Positions 24,778 through 33,296 of a stretch of 64,000 bases of DNA are shown here, in pieces. Made by a program: the position numbers and the translations under genes. Source of the DNA: DASWJQ01 sp964517315 (GTDB taxonomy: Bacteria; Chloroflexota; Anaerolineae; Anaerolineales; E44-bin32); the NCBI GenBank assembly GCA_964517315.1, contig CAZFCJ010000002.1, positions 1 through 64,000 on the forward strand. The letters run 5' to 3'. A model generated the notes under the pieces. The model made no database searches. It had not been told where the DNA came from and was given only the letters and a program-made list of their open reading frames with translations. The stretch's first letter is position 1. Each line of letters starts with the position of its first letter.

Positions 24778-26449
24778 CCGCGGGGCGCACGTCGACCACG
24801 TTGAGCTGCGGGCTGCGGTAACCTCGATACTCGTTCCACTCATAATGAAACGCCACGTCCACCTGGCGATCCAGATCCGCGATCCTAGCACCCTGCCGGA
24901 ATGCGATCGCATCGCACACCTTCTTGCCGGAACGCAGCGTCATCTTCAGGTGAGCGTTGTCTCTGCCCACCGCCCGCAGGTTGAGCAGCTCGGCCCCGAA
25001 CGCGGCGAACACAGGTGGATCATTCCCTTTGCCGAAGGGCTCAAGCCGTTCCAGGACTCCCAACAAGGGTTCATCGAGCTCCTCTAGTTTGACCACCGCG
25101 TCCACGTCCAGTTGGGGAGTAGGAGGACGGTCCTCATAGCGCGCGGCCGCCAATTCGCGCAGCCGCTCGACTAACTCGGGAACATCTTGAGTGTGCGCGG
25201 TAAACCCCGCCGCCGCGGCGTGCCCACCGAATCGAACCAGCAGGCTGCTGCACGCCTCGAGCGCTTCGGTGATGTGGAATTCCGGGATCGATCTGGCGGA
25301 GGCCTTCACATAGTCGCCTTCGCGCCGCCCGACGATCGCAGGACGGTAGAACTCTTCCATCAGCCGAGCCGCGGCCAGACCGATGACGCCTTCGTGAAAC
25401 TTGCCGTCCGCGGCGAACAGGATCGAACTCCAGGCCTCGTCCTGTAGGGCCAGCTGCCTCGCCCGTTCAACGGCCCGGCGCGTCTCCTCCTGCCGGGCGC
25501 GGTTGATGCGATCCAGCTGCTCCGCCAGCGGCTTGGCCTCCGCCTCGGACTCCGCGAGCAGAAGCCGCAGCGCCAGCAAGCCGGATTCCATCCGGCCGGC
25601 GGCGTTGAGCCGCGGGCCCAGACCGAATGCGATGTTGGTCGCGCTCACGTTTCCAGGGCGGAAGCCGCCCACCTCCATCAAAGCCCTCAAACCTGGACGC
25701 TGCGCTCGATTGAGCTGCTCCAGCCCGGCCGCGACCAAGATTCGATTTTCGCCTTTCAGAGGTGCCAGATCGGCGACGGTTCCCAGAGCGACGAAGTCCA
25801 GCAGCTCGATCGGCGGGACCTCGCCGCGCGCCTCAGCGATCGACTGGGCCAACTTGTAAGCAAGCCCCACTCCAGCCAGGCCCTTAAAACCGTACTCAGA
25901 CCGCGCGCGCCGGGGATTTACCAACGCTTGGGCCGGCGGAATCGCTTCGCCCGGCTGGTGGTGGTCGGTGATGATTACCTGAAGGCCAAGGTCCACGGCC
26001 CGGTGCACCTCCGGCAGGGCCCGGGTGCCGCAGTCGACCGTGATCATCAAATCGGCTCGGCCGGCGAGGTCTTCCACCGCCTGAAGGTTCAGCCCGTACC
26101 CTTCCTGAAAGCGATCGGGGATATACGACTCCACTTCGGCGCCGATCGCCGTGAGGTACTTCGTCAGCAGTGCCGTTCCGCTGATCCCGTCGACATCGTA
26201 GTCCCCGTAGACCACAATCCTTTTGCCGACCGCGATGGCGGCACACACCATTCGCACCGCCGCCTCCATATCGGGCAATGCCAGCGGAGGGCGGAGATCT
26301 TCCACCCGATTGGCGAGGAACTTCTCCGCATCCCGCCTCGACTTGATTCCGCGCGAGACGAGCACCGGGCGCAGTAGACGCGGCACCAGATCCAGCGCCT
26401 CATCCATCTCCTGAGGCAGCGCTTCAGGCAGGTTCCACACGAGTTCCAT
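24755..26449 (-). CDS. recJ: Single-stranded-DNA-specific exonuclease RecJ
   Basis: 5'-3' ssDNA exonuclease for recombination and mismatch repair. 564 residues from the ATG at 26449, which has AGGGGG seven bases upstream; an ATG eight codons earlier lies inside the terminator region of the next gene and is less likely. DHH-phosphoesterase motifs are all present: VVYGDYDVDGISGTALL, ITVDCGTRA and ITDHHQPG. DHHA1 features appear in VRFGGHAAAAGF. The C-terminal part ends in an OB-like fold (LNVVDVRPA). Length and domain order match the family. The gene is convergent with the glycosyltransferase. Confidence 0.95.
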   Translation of the reverse strand: MELVWNLPEALPQEMDEALDLVPRLLRPVLVSRGIKSRRDAEKFLANRVEDLRPPLALPDMEAAVRMVCAAIAVGKRIVVYGDYDVDGISGTALLTKYLTAIGAEVESYIPDRFQEGYGLNLQAVEDLAGRADLMITVDCGTRALPEVHRAVDLGLQVIITDHHQPGEAIPPAQALVNPRRARSEYGFKGLAGVGLAYKLAQSIAEARGEVPPIELLDFVALGTVADLAPLKGENRILVAAGLEQLNRAQRPGLRALMEVGGFRPGNVSATNIAFGLGPRLNAAGRMESGLLALRLLLAESEAEAKPLAEQLDRINRARQEETRRAVERARQLALQDEAWSSILFAADGKFHEGVIGLAAARLMEEFYRPAIVGRREGDYVKASARSIPEFHITEALEACSSLLVRFGGHAAAAGFTAHTQDVPELVERLRELAAARYEDRPPTPQLDVDAVVKLEELDEPLLGVLERLEPFGKGNDPPVFAAFGAELLNLRAVGRDNAHLKMTLRSGKKVCDAIAFRQGARIADLDRQVDVAFHYEWNEYRGYRSPQLNVVDVRPAVSPRTDI

Positions 26450-26476
26450 GGTTCCCCCTTCTTGTGACTCCACGCG

Positions 26477-26504
26477 AAAAGAGGCCCGCTGCGACGCGGG
26501 CCTC
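26477..26504 (-). terminator. Rho-independent terminator behind the DUF4870 gene
   Basis: On the minus strand GAGGCCCGC and GCGGGCCTC form a perfect 9-bp stem with a six-base loop, followed directly by TTTT. It begins about 20 bases after the DUF4870 stop and ends just before recJ. Confidence 0.9.
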
Positions 26505-26524
26505 TGACTTCCTACACTACAAGC

Positions 26525-26848
26525 TCAGGCCCAGCCTTGATTCTTGACGAAGCTCGTGATGACCGGGATCTCCACGTACTCACCCTGATAGGCCTTGTAC
26601 GCCCACCACAGCTGGAGCAGGAAACCGAGCGGCCACAGGCAGAGCCCGATCACGAACACGCTCAGGATGCTCACGAGGACATAGAAAACCACACCCCATG
26701 CCAATGCCTGCATGTTGTGGGCGCGGATAAATGGTCTGTCCTTCTTGCCTTCGACGAGCAGCAGCACGATCGGCACCAGAGGCGTGAAAACGTAGGCGAG
26801 CGCGGCCCAAAGCTGATCGTCGCTCGTCACCTGGGGTTGATCTGTCAT
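26525..26848 (-). CDS. DUF4870 (Tic20-like) small membrane protein
   Basis: A 107-residue protein with about three hydrophobic segments. The first, ALAYVFTPLVPIVLLLVEGKK, and the DRPFIRAHNMQALAWGVVFYVL that follows are the signature of DUF4870/Tic20-like proteins: K-x-x-x-F-x-x-x-H-x-x-Q-A. The third segment is FVIGLCLWPLGFLLQLWWAYKAYQG. Function of these bacterial proteins is not established. The start follows CAAGGAGATTACCC, a good ribosome-binding site. A TACAAT box lies on the minus strand at 26914-26919. The gene is monocistronic, with a terminator behind it. Confidence 0.85.
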   Translation of the reverse strand: MTDQPQVTSDDQLWAALAYVFTPLVPIVLLLVEGKKDRPFIRAHNMQALAWGVVFYVLVSILSVFVIGLCLWPLGFLLQLWWAYKAYQGEYVEIPVITSFVKNQGWA

Positions 26849-26976
26849 GGGTAATCTCCTTGTTCCTCAAGATATGCGGTCGTGATGGGCGGCTGTCCTG
26901 AACCCATCTGCACATTGTACATGATAGGGTTTGCCTCGCACCCATCCGCCCTCTATAACACCACAAGCCGGTAAAG

Positions 26977-27005
26977 GTTACACGGTCAATGGCCCATGAT
27001 AGGAT
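26977..27005 (+). promoter_or_regulatory. Promoter of fmt
   Basis: GTTACA at 26977-26982 and TAGGAT at 27000-27005 are 17 bases apart. The fmt ATG is at 27013, seven bases behind the -10 box, so the mRNA would again be leaderless. Confidence 0.5.
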
Positions 27006-27012
27006 TGACGCC

Positions 27013-27951
27013 ATGCGAGTGGTTTTTATGGGAACGCCGGAATTCGCGATCCCGTCCCTCTCCGCGCTTCTCGATGCGTTCCAGGTCGTCGGCGTTTTCA
27101 CACAGCCCGACCGTCCCGCCGGGCGCGGGCGGGAACTGACCGCCCCACCCATCAAGCAGCTCGCTCTCGAACATGAGCTCCCTATCGCCCAACCAGAATC
27201 GCTGACGGCGAACCGGGCCCTGTCGAGCTTAAGGTCGTGGTCGCCGCAGGTCATCGTCGTCGCCGCCTACGGTCAGATTCTGCCGCCTGAAGTGCTCGAG
27301 CTGCCACCGCACGGCTGCGTCAACGTGCACGCATCGCTCCTGCCGCGCTGGCGGGGCGCGGCTCCCGTTCAAGCGGCCATTCGTCAGGGCGACGCGGAAA
27401 CCGGCGTGACCATCATGAAGATGGACCCGGGACTGGACACCGGTCCGATCCTGGCCCAGCGCACCACACCGATAGGCCCCGAGGAGACCGGCGGCGAGCT
27501 CGCAGAAAGGCTCGCCGAGATGGGAGCCGATTTGCTGGTCGAAACCCTACCAGGGTACACCGCGGGCCTCATCCAGCCGGTGCCCCAGGACGACCGCGAG
27601 GCCACCAAGGCACCGCTTCTGCGCAAAAGGGACGGCCTGCTTGATTTCCAGAACCCGGCCGCGAACCTGGAACGCAAGATCCGGGCCTATCATCCCTGGC
27701 CGGGAACTTTCTTCTACTGGAACGGGCAGCGGATCGCGGTACGGCGCGGCTCGGTCGGAGAGACGAGCAGACCTCCCGCTCCGGGGACGGCCCTGGAGGT
27801 CAACGGCCGACCCGCGGTTCAGACCCCCGACGGGGTGCTGATCCTCGACGAGGTCCAACCCGCCGGCAAGCGCCCCATGTCCGGTAAGAGCTTTCTGAAC
27901 GGGGCGCAGGATTTTCCAGGCAGCGAGATCGTCCCCCCGGAGGGCAGCTGA
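27013..27951 (+). CDS. fmt: Methionyl-tRNA formyltransferase
   Basis: Formylates initiator Met-tRNA using 10-formyl-tetrahydrofolate. 312 residues starting MRVVFMGTPEFAIPSL. The folate/catalytic signature HASLLPRWRGAAPVQ is intact, with the usual catalytic Asn/His/Asp arrangement (N in CVNVHASLL, D in MKMDPGLDTG). A C-terminal OB-type domain contains IRAYHPWPGTFFYW and LILDEVQPAGKRPMSG. ATG 27013 is chosen over an ATG at 26989 because it gives the exact family start and lies behind a promoter. It is the first gene of a tight three-gene plus-strand unit (fmt, phosphatase, amidohydrolase); no def gene is adjacent. Confidence 0.95.
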   Translation: MRVVFMGTPEFAIPSLSALLDAFQVVGVFTQPDRPAGRGRELTAPPIKQLALEHELPIAQPESLTANRALSSLRSWSPQVIVVAAYGQILPPEVLELPPHGCVNVHASLLPRWRGAAPVQAAIRQGDAETGVTIMKMDPGLDTGPILAQRTTPIGPEETGGELAERLAEMGADLLVETLPGYTAGLIQPVPQDDREATKAPLLRKRDGLLDFQNPAANLERKIRAYHPWPGTFFYWNGQRIAVRRGSVGETSRPPAPGTALEVNGRPAVQTPDGVLILDEVQPAGKRPMSGKSFLNGAQDFPGSEIVPPEGS

Positions 27952-27958
27952 GAGGCCC

Positions 27959-28582
27959 ATGACCCACACGCTATGGCTCGCGCGGCACGGCCTCTCCGTC
28001 GCCAACCGCGACAACATCCGCCAGGGCCAGATGGATTTTGAGCTCGCGCCGCAGGGCCGGCGGCAGTCCGAGGCCCTCGCTGCACGGCTCGGGCAGGAGA
28101 AAGTGAACTTCATGGCGCTCATCGCCAGCCCACTCCGGCGAGCAGCCGCCACCGCCGAAATCCTGGGCCAGGAGTTGGGGCTCCCGGTCGAATACGACGA
28201 TCGCTGGCGGGAGCGAGGCGCCGGCGTCGCTGAAGGGCAGGACCTGGCCGCGATCCGCAGCGAAAACACATACCAGGAGACCCGTCACGCCCACATGCCC
28301 GTGTTCGAAGGGGGCGAAAGCAAGCTCGACCTTCATCTGCGGGCCGCGTCGGCGCTGCAGGCCCTGCTGCGCCGGCCTGAAGGCGAATACCTGATCATCG
28401 CCCACGGGGGGATCATGTCGGCCGCGATTCGCGTTGCGCTTGGGCTGGCACCCACCGGCAGGGCGACGGAACCGGGCTTCGCGTTTGCAAACACGGCACT
28501 GGCGGTCCTGATCTACGAGCCGCGGCGCGGCCATTGGGTGCTGGAGCGGCTCAACGATCGCGCCCATTTGGACCGCTCATGA
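27959..28582 (+). CDS. Histidine phosphatase family protein (phosphoglycerate-mutase-like)
   Basis: Member of the RHG phosphatase superfamily, 207 residues. The catalytic motif is LARHG (R9, His10), and a second His is in IIAHGGIMSAAIRVAL. The acidic residue region is in RWRERGAGVAEGQ and an Arg in IASPLRRAA completes the pocket. Such proteins dephosphorylate diverse small metabolites; the substrate cannot be told from sequence. It starts seven bases after fmt and its stop overlaps the next start by four bases (ATGA at 28579), so the three genes are translationally coupled. Confidence 0.88.
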   Translation: MTHTLWLARHGLSVANRDNIRQGQMDFELAPQGRRQSEALAARLGQEKVNFMALIASPLRRAAATAEILGQELGLPVEYDDRWRERGAGVAEGQDLAAIRSENTYQETRHAHMPVFEGGESKLDLHLRAASALQALLRRPEGEYLIIAHGGIMSAAIRVALGLAPTGRATEPGFAFANTALAVLIYEPRRGHWVLERLNDRAHLDRS

Positions 28583-30180
28583 GCCCTTTATCCGCCGATC
28601 ATCTTCTCATCGGCGGGCGTATTTATTCCAGTGTGAGTCCACCCACTCCAGCGCGGGGGCTGGCGATCCGAGATGGACTTGTCGTTGGCACGGGAACGCC
28701 CGAGGAGCTCGAGCCGCTGCGAGGGCCGGACACAAACGTCGTCTATCTCGACGGGCGAACGGTGGTGCCCGGCCTGACCGATGGCCACCTGCACCTGGAA
28801 CAGTACGCGCGTTCGCTGGACCGGATCAACTGTGACACCGACCATCTTGACGAGTGCCTGGAGCGAGTTGCGGCCCGCGCCGCCCGCCAGGCGGAGGGAA
28901 CGTGGATCGAAGGCCACGGCTGGGACCAGAACCGCTGGGGCCGCTGGCCGACGGCCGAAGTCCTCGATCGGGTGGCGCCGTCCCACCCCGTGTATCTGAC
29001 GGCCCGCTCGCTGCACGCCGGGGCGGCCAACTCTGCCGCGCTGCGAGCCGCCGGCATCGCTCCTAAAGCCCCGGACCCCGGAGATGGCGCGTTTCAGCGG
29101 GACGAAGATGGGGACTTGACCGGCATCTTGTTCGAGGGCGCGATGGAGCTGGTCAGCAAGGCCCTGCCCGGACCCACCGAGGAGCAATTGGCTGCCCAGA
29201 TCGAAAAGGCCCAGGATTCACTTTGGCGGCTCGGCCTCACCGGAATTCACGATTTCGACGGACGGGCCTGCTTCGCCGCGCTCCAGCAGCTGCGCGTCCA
29301 GGGGCGACTTGGCCTGCGAATCCTCAAACACCTGCGCCTCGAGCAGCTCGACGGCGCGCTGGCGGCGGGTCTGCGCTCCGGCTTCGGTGACTCCCTGTTG
29401 CGGCTTGGCAATGTCAAAGTATTCGCCGACGGCGCGCTCGGGCCGCGCACGGCGGCCATGCTGAGACCGTACGACGATGAAGCCGAAAACCGGGGGATGC
29501 TGCTGCTCGACGAGGAGCAGATCCTCGAAATCTCACTGCGGGCCGCCCGTGGCGGCTGGCCGATGACGATTCATGCCATCGGGGACCGGGCGAACCACCA
29601 GGTGCTGAACGCGTTGAGCTCACTGCGCGAAATTTCTCAGCGCGAAGGCCTCCCCTGGCAGTCGCACCGCGTCGAGCACGTCCAGCTCTTGCATCCGGAC
29701 GACGTCCACCGTCTGGCCGAGCTGCAGGTGTACGCTTCCATGCAGCCCATCCACGCCACCTCCGACCGACACATGGCCGACGTGGGCTGGGGAGATCGCG
29801 TGCGGCACGCGTATGTATGGCGGTCGGTGCAGGAATCCGGTGCTGTTCTCGTGTTCGGCTCGGACGCGCCTGTGGAAAGCCCCAATCCGTTCTGGGGGCT
29901 TCACGCCGCCGTGGCCCGCACGTCTCCGGACATCGAAAGCGACCGCGATCCCTGGACGCCGCAGCAGCGCATCGACCTGGAATCGGCGCTGGCCGCTTAC
30001 ACCCTTGGCCCCGCCGAAGTCAGCGGCCGCAGTGCTCAATTGGGCCACCTCAACAGCGGCGCCCACGCCGACCTCGTCGTGCTCGAGCAGGACCTCATGC
30101 AATCCGAAACCGCGGAGCTGGCCTCCACGCTGCCCGCGGCGACCATGGTCGACGGGGTCTGGCGTTTTCGCAGCTTCTAG
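28579..30180 (+). CDS. YtcJ-like amidohydrolase (Amidohydro_3 family)
   Basis: Metal-dependent hydrolase of 533 residues with the composite beta-sandwich and TIM-barrel layout of the YtcJ group. It opens with ADHLLIGGRIYSS and AIRDGLVVGTG. The metal-binding HxH is in LTDGHLHLEQ. Further metal-site residues lie in MTIHAIGDRANHQVL, SHRVEHVQLL and FGSDAPVESPNPF. The C-terminal SGAHADLVVLEQD is the usual end of the family. No signal peptide, so it acts in the cytoplasm, probably on an amide, ester or cyclic imide. The ATG at 28579 overlaps the phosphatase stop. The terminal TAG shares CTAG with the selB stop. Confidence 0.9.
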   Translation: MSPLSADHLLIGGRIYSSVSPPTPARGLAIRDGLVVGTGTPEELEPLRGPDTNVVYLDGRTVVPGLTDGHLHLEQYARSLDRINCDTDHLDECLERVAARAARQAEGTWIEGHGWDQNRWGRWPTAEVLDRVAPSHPVYLTARSLHAGAANSAALRAAGIAPKAPDPGDGAFQRDEDGDLTGILFEGAMELVSKALPGPTEEQLAAQIEKAQDSLWRLGLTGIHDFDGRACFAALQQLRVQGRLGLRILKHLRLEQLDGALAAGLRSGFGDSLLRLGNVKVFADGALGPRTAAMLRPYDDEAENRGMLLLDEEQILEISLRAARGGWPMTIHAIGDRANHQVLNALSSLREISQREGLPWQSHRVEHVQLLHPDDVHRLAELQVYASMQPIHATSDRHMADVGWGDRVRHAYVWRSVQESGAVLVFGSDAPVESPNPFWGLHAAVARTSPDIESDRDPWTPQQRIDLESALAAYTLGPAEVSGRSAQLGHLNSGAHADLVVLEQDLMQSETAELASTLPAATMVDGVWRFRSF

Positions 30181-32066
30181 CCGCCGCGCAGCGTCCTCAC
30201 ATCGCCCTGGCGCACCGTCACACCCCTCCGATCCAGGTGTTCCAGCAACCCCAGTACATATTTGCGCGAGGTGTCGAAGTGATCGCGAACGTCGGCGACC
30301 CTGACTGGGCCGCGCTCGCGAATTAAGCTCTCAATCCCCTCCACCATGGACTGGTACGCTTCGAGGTCGAACACGACATCTTCAGAGACTTGCACCAGCT
30401 CACCTCGCTGGCGCATAAATTCGTAAAGCTCGTCGCCCAGTTGGGCCCGAACATCCTTCACATTCGGCGGAGAATAAGGCGTCGCCCGGAACTGGTCCTT
30501 CACGTCGCGAACACGCTCCAGTTCCTGCTCGGTTGGACTCGGTTGGAAGTCGTGCTTCCCGACCCAACCCTCACCTCGCTGGATGGTTCGTTCCTCCACT
30601 GCATGATGGAGAACCGCCTGAAACACCCTCTCCCCGAGGCCCAGCCGACTCCGGAGCTCCTCCTGAGGCATGCCCGGCCGCAACGGAAAGCCGCGGTGGA
30701 ACTCTTGCAGAGCGTTGATGAGCTGTTTCACCGTTCTCTCCAGCCAGCCCGACTCAACCCACCACGCCTCGCCCAGGTCATCCGCGAGCTTCAGCACCGC
30801 CCCCTTCTCAAGAAGGGACCTCAAGCTGCTTCGCCCTTCGGCGCTCTCGATGCCGGCCCGTTCGAACACCTCGGCTGCACGCGTTGGCCCGGAAGCAGCC
30901 AGCGTCTCCAGCAAAATTTGTTCCGTCGAACCATTCAGTAGGGCCTCCAGCCGGTCGGTGACCCGCGCGTCCTTCATCCGATGTCGTCGCGCCGGGTGAG
31001 GATCAGCCACTCGACCCCCACTGATCGTCATCGGAGGCGAAGGTTTCCGCAGGATGTAGCGGTCACCTCGTCGGGCGACAACGGGGCTTTCGAGGATCAG
31101 CTGGAGCCAGCCGCTTTCACCGGGCTTTAACTCCCTCGGGCCCCCCAAGATCCGCAGCCGCGCCATCCGCTGAGCCGCGCCGACGAACAGCTTGACTTCC
31201 TGGTCGTGGCCGACTTCGGCTCCACCCAGCTCCAGCACCCGGACGTGGGCGTCCATCATATCGGTCGGTCGGTAGGTGTCTGGGTAAGCGACGACATCCC
31301 CCCGCCCGACTTGATCCACATCGACGCCCGAGAGGTTCGCCGCAACACGGCTCCCTGGCACGACTCGCTCTTTGTCCTGCTTGTGGGTTTGCAGCCCCCG
31401 AATTCGCCCGGGCAAACCGGCGGGCAGCACCACGACTTCGTCGCCCACTTGCAGCGAGCCGTCCAAAAGCGTTCCCGTCACCACCGTGCCGAAGCCGGAG
31501 ACCGTGAAGGCCCGGTCAACCCCCAGCCTGGGGCGGCCCAAATCCTTGCGCGGCTCGGAATCGCCCAAGATTCGGTCCAGCGTCTGCCGCAGCTCATCGA
31601 TGCCGTCCCCCGTACGGCCGGACACTCTGACGATCGGCGCTTCGGCCAACCGCGTGCGGCTCAACAGTCCCGTCACATCCTCTTCCACCAGGTCCAGCCA
31701 CCCCGCCTCCTCAACCAAGTCGATTTTCGTCAACACGACGACCCCGCGCTCCACCTCTAACAGATCGAGGATTGCGAGGTGCTCCCTGGTCTGCGGCATC
31801 ACCCCCTCGTCGGCGGCGACCACGAACAACGCGGCATCGATGGCGCCGACCCCGGCGAGCATGTTCTCGATGAAATCCCTGTGCCCGGGCACGTCGACCA
31901 ACCCGATCTCCTCGCCTGAGGGAAGCTCCATCCACGCAAAACCGAGATCGATCGTCAGCTGCCGCTCCTGTTCTTCACGCAGCCGATCCGGATCGATCCC
32001 GGTCAGGACTTCGACAAGCGTCGATTTTCCGTGATCCACGTGGCCGGCGGTGCCTAAAACGTACAT
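30177..32066 (-). CDS. selB: Selenocysteine-specific elongation factor SelB
   Basis: Special EF-Tu-like factor that delivers Sec-tRNA to UGA codons next to a SECIS hairpin. The 629-residue protein begins MYVLGTAGHVDHGKSTLVEV (G1). It has DVPGHRDFIENMLAG (G3) and TKIDL (G4), followed by EF-Tu-like domains 2-4 and then winged-helix repeats at the C-terminus (VRVADVRDHFDTSRKYVLGLLEHLD...GVTVRQGD) that bind SECIS. Size and order match SelB and exclude EF-Tu. selA, selD and tRNA-Sec are not in this window. Its presence means that in-frame UGA codons in this genome may encode selenocysteine. It lies 25 bases behind the coiled-coil gene. Confidence 0.94.
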   Translation of the reverse strand: MYVLGTAGHVDHGKSTLVEVLTGIDPDRLREEQERQLTIDLGFAWMELPSGEEIGLVDVPGHRDFIENMLAGVGAIDAALFVVAADEGVMPQTREHLAILDLLEVERGVVVLTKIDLVEEAGWLDLVEEDVTGLLSRTRLAEAPIVRVSGRTGDGIDELRQTLDRILGDSEPRKDLGRPRLGVDRAFTVSGFGTVVTGTLLDGSLQVGDEVVVLPAGLPGRIRGLQTHKQDKERVVPGSRVAANLSGVDVDQVGRGDVVAYPDTYRPTDMMDAHVRVLELGGAEVGHDQEVKLFVGAAQRMARLRILGGPRELKPGESGWLQLILESPVVARRGDRYILRKPSPPMTISGGRVADPHPARRHRMKDARVTDRLEALLNGSTEQILLETLAASGPTRAAEVFERAGIESAEGRSSLRSLLEKGAVLKLADDLGEAWWVESGWLERTVKQLINALQEFHRGFPLRPGMPQEELRSRLGLGERVFQAVLHHAVEERTIQRGEGWVGKHDFQPSPTEQELERVRDVKDQFRATPYSPPNVKDVRAQLGDELYEFMRQRGELVQVSEDVVFDLEAYQSMVEGIESLIRERGPVRVADVRDHFDTSRKYVLGLLEHLDRRGVTVRQGDVRTLRGG

Positions 32067-32091
32067 CGCTGCCTGGCTCTAAGCCCAGGGG

Positions 32092-33255
32092 TCACTGGTC
32101 CTCCAATTCGGAGGCCCAATCGCGCGTCAAGTTCAAGAGGCTCCGCACGCGGCGATCGACGGCTTCAGCCAGTCGATCGAGCTTGTCGCGGAACGCGGTC
32201 ATTTCTTGCTGCACCTGCACGAGCTGCTCATCCAAGCGCTTGTGGGCTCGGGTGTGCTCCCGCCACTGCTCGTCGTTGGTAAGCTTGTACGTATTCCAGC
32301 GCTTCTGGTCGTCCGCCTTGAAAGCCGACCACTCCTGCTTCATCCGCTCCTCGGTCAAGCGCTGCATCTCCGTCACCTCATTGATCCGGCGCTCGAGGCG
32401 ATCGATCACGCCCTTGAGTTCGCTTTGTAGCTGGCGGGTATCACGGAATGTGCCCTCGTACTGCACCATCCGTTCTTCCAGCTGTTCCGCCTTTTCCTCA
32501 AAAGCCCCAAAGTGATCCTCCCACGAGCTCCACTGACGCTCAAATTCGACCAGCTTGCGCCGCTGGGTCTCGGTCCAAGCTTCCAGGCTCTCCCTGCGCT
32601 CCTGCTCCGCGGCCGATAGCTCGCTGATTTCGGTTTCCAGCCTGCGGCCCCGGTCATCGGCGAGCTCCATCGCACCCCGAATGTTCTCGGCCTTGTTGCG
32701 CAGCGTAGAGATGTCCGTTTGCAGATCGTTGATGCGTTCAGTATCACTCCTGCGGTCGTCTTGGACGGTCTCAATGGCCCTGCTCTGATCCGTAGTGCGG
32801 TCCTCCAAATCCTCGATCCGCTTGGTGATCTCGTCAACCGCCCGGCTCAGCCGCATCTGCTCTTCTCGACGGTTCGAAAGGCTTTCCTCGAAGTCCTCGA
32901 TCCTGCCGACCTCCTGCTTCACCTCATCGACCCGCTTGCCGAGGGCTTCCTGATCGGCTCTGCGCAACTCCTCGACATCCGACCAAATCTCGCGTCTCCG
33001 CTCCTCAGCGGACTCCATCTGCCGCGAGATCTCCTGTCGATGGCGATGCAGGCTGTCGTCAAAGTCAGTGATCCGGGATGCGACCGAGGAAAGGCGCGCC
33101 AGATCGGCCGATAATTCCTCCATTCGCTGCCGCAGCTCGCTTATCCCCCGCTCCAGCTTTTCGGCCTTATGCTCAAATCGTTCCAGGGCGTCGGCGTCCT
33201 TGCGACGCTGCTGGTCGAGCCAATCAATTTTCTGTTCGATCTGTTCGGGTTCCAT
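32092..33255 (-). CDS. Long coiled-coil protein of unknown function
   Basis: 387 residues from the ATG at 33255, which has GGGAGG four bases upstream; an upstream extension of the frame is non-coding. Almost the whole chain is a heptad-rich, strongly charged coiled coil (for example QQRRKDADALERFEHKAEKL and later RVDEVKQEVGRIEDFEESL) from about residue 10 to 360. There is no membrane segment, signal peptide or ATPase head, so it is not SMC-like by itself. It may be structural or an adaptor. A TATACT box lies about 35 bases upstream, and it follows the three complex-I-like genes by 41 bases. I do not recognise a specific family. Confidence 0.78.
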   Translation of the reverse strand: MEPEQIEQKIDWLDQQRRKDADALERFEHKAEKLERGISELRQRMEELSADLARLSSVASRITDFDDSLHRHRQEISRQMESAEERRREIWSDVEELRRADQEALGKRVDEVKQEVGRIEDFEESLSNRREEQMRLSRAVDEITKRIEDLEDRTTDQSRAIETVQDDRRSDTERINDLQTDISTLRNKAENIRGAMELADDRGRRLETEISELSAAEQERRESLEAWTETQRRKLVEFERQWSSWEDHFGAFEEKAEQLEERMVQYEGTFRDTRQLQSELKGVIDRLERRINEVTEMQRLTEERMKQEWSAFKADDQKRWNTYKLTNDEQWREHTRAHKRLDEQLVQVQQEMTAFRDKLDRLAEAVDRRVRSLLNLTRDWASELEDQ

Positions 33256-33296
33256 TCGTGCCTCCCAAGACCTCGCGCCTAGTATAGTAACGCGCT

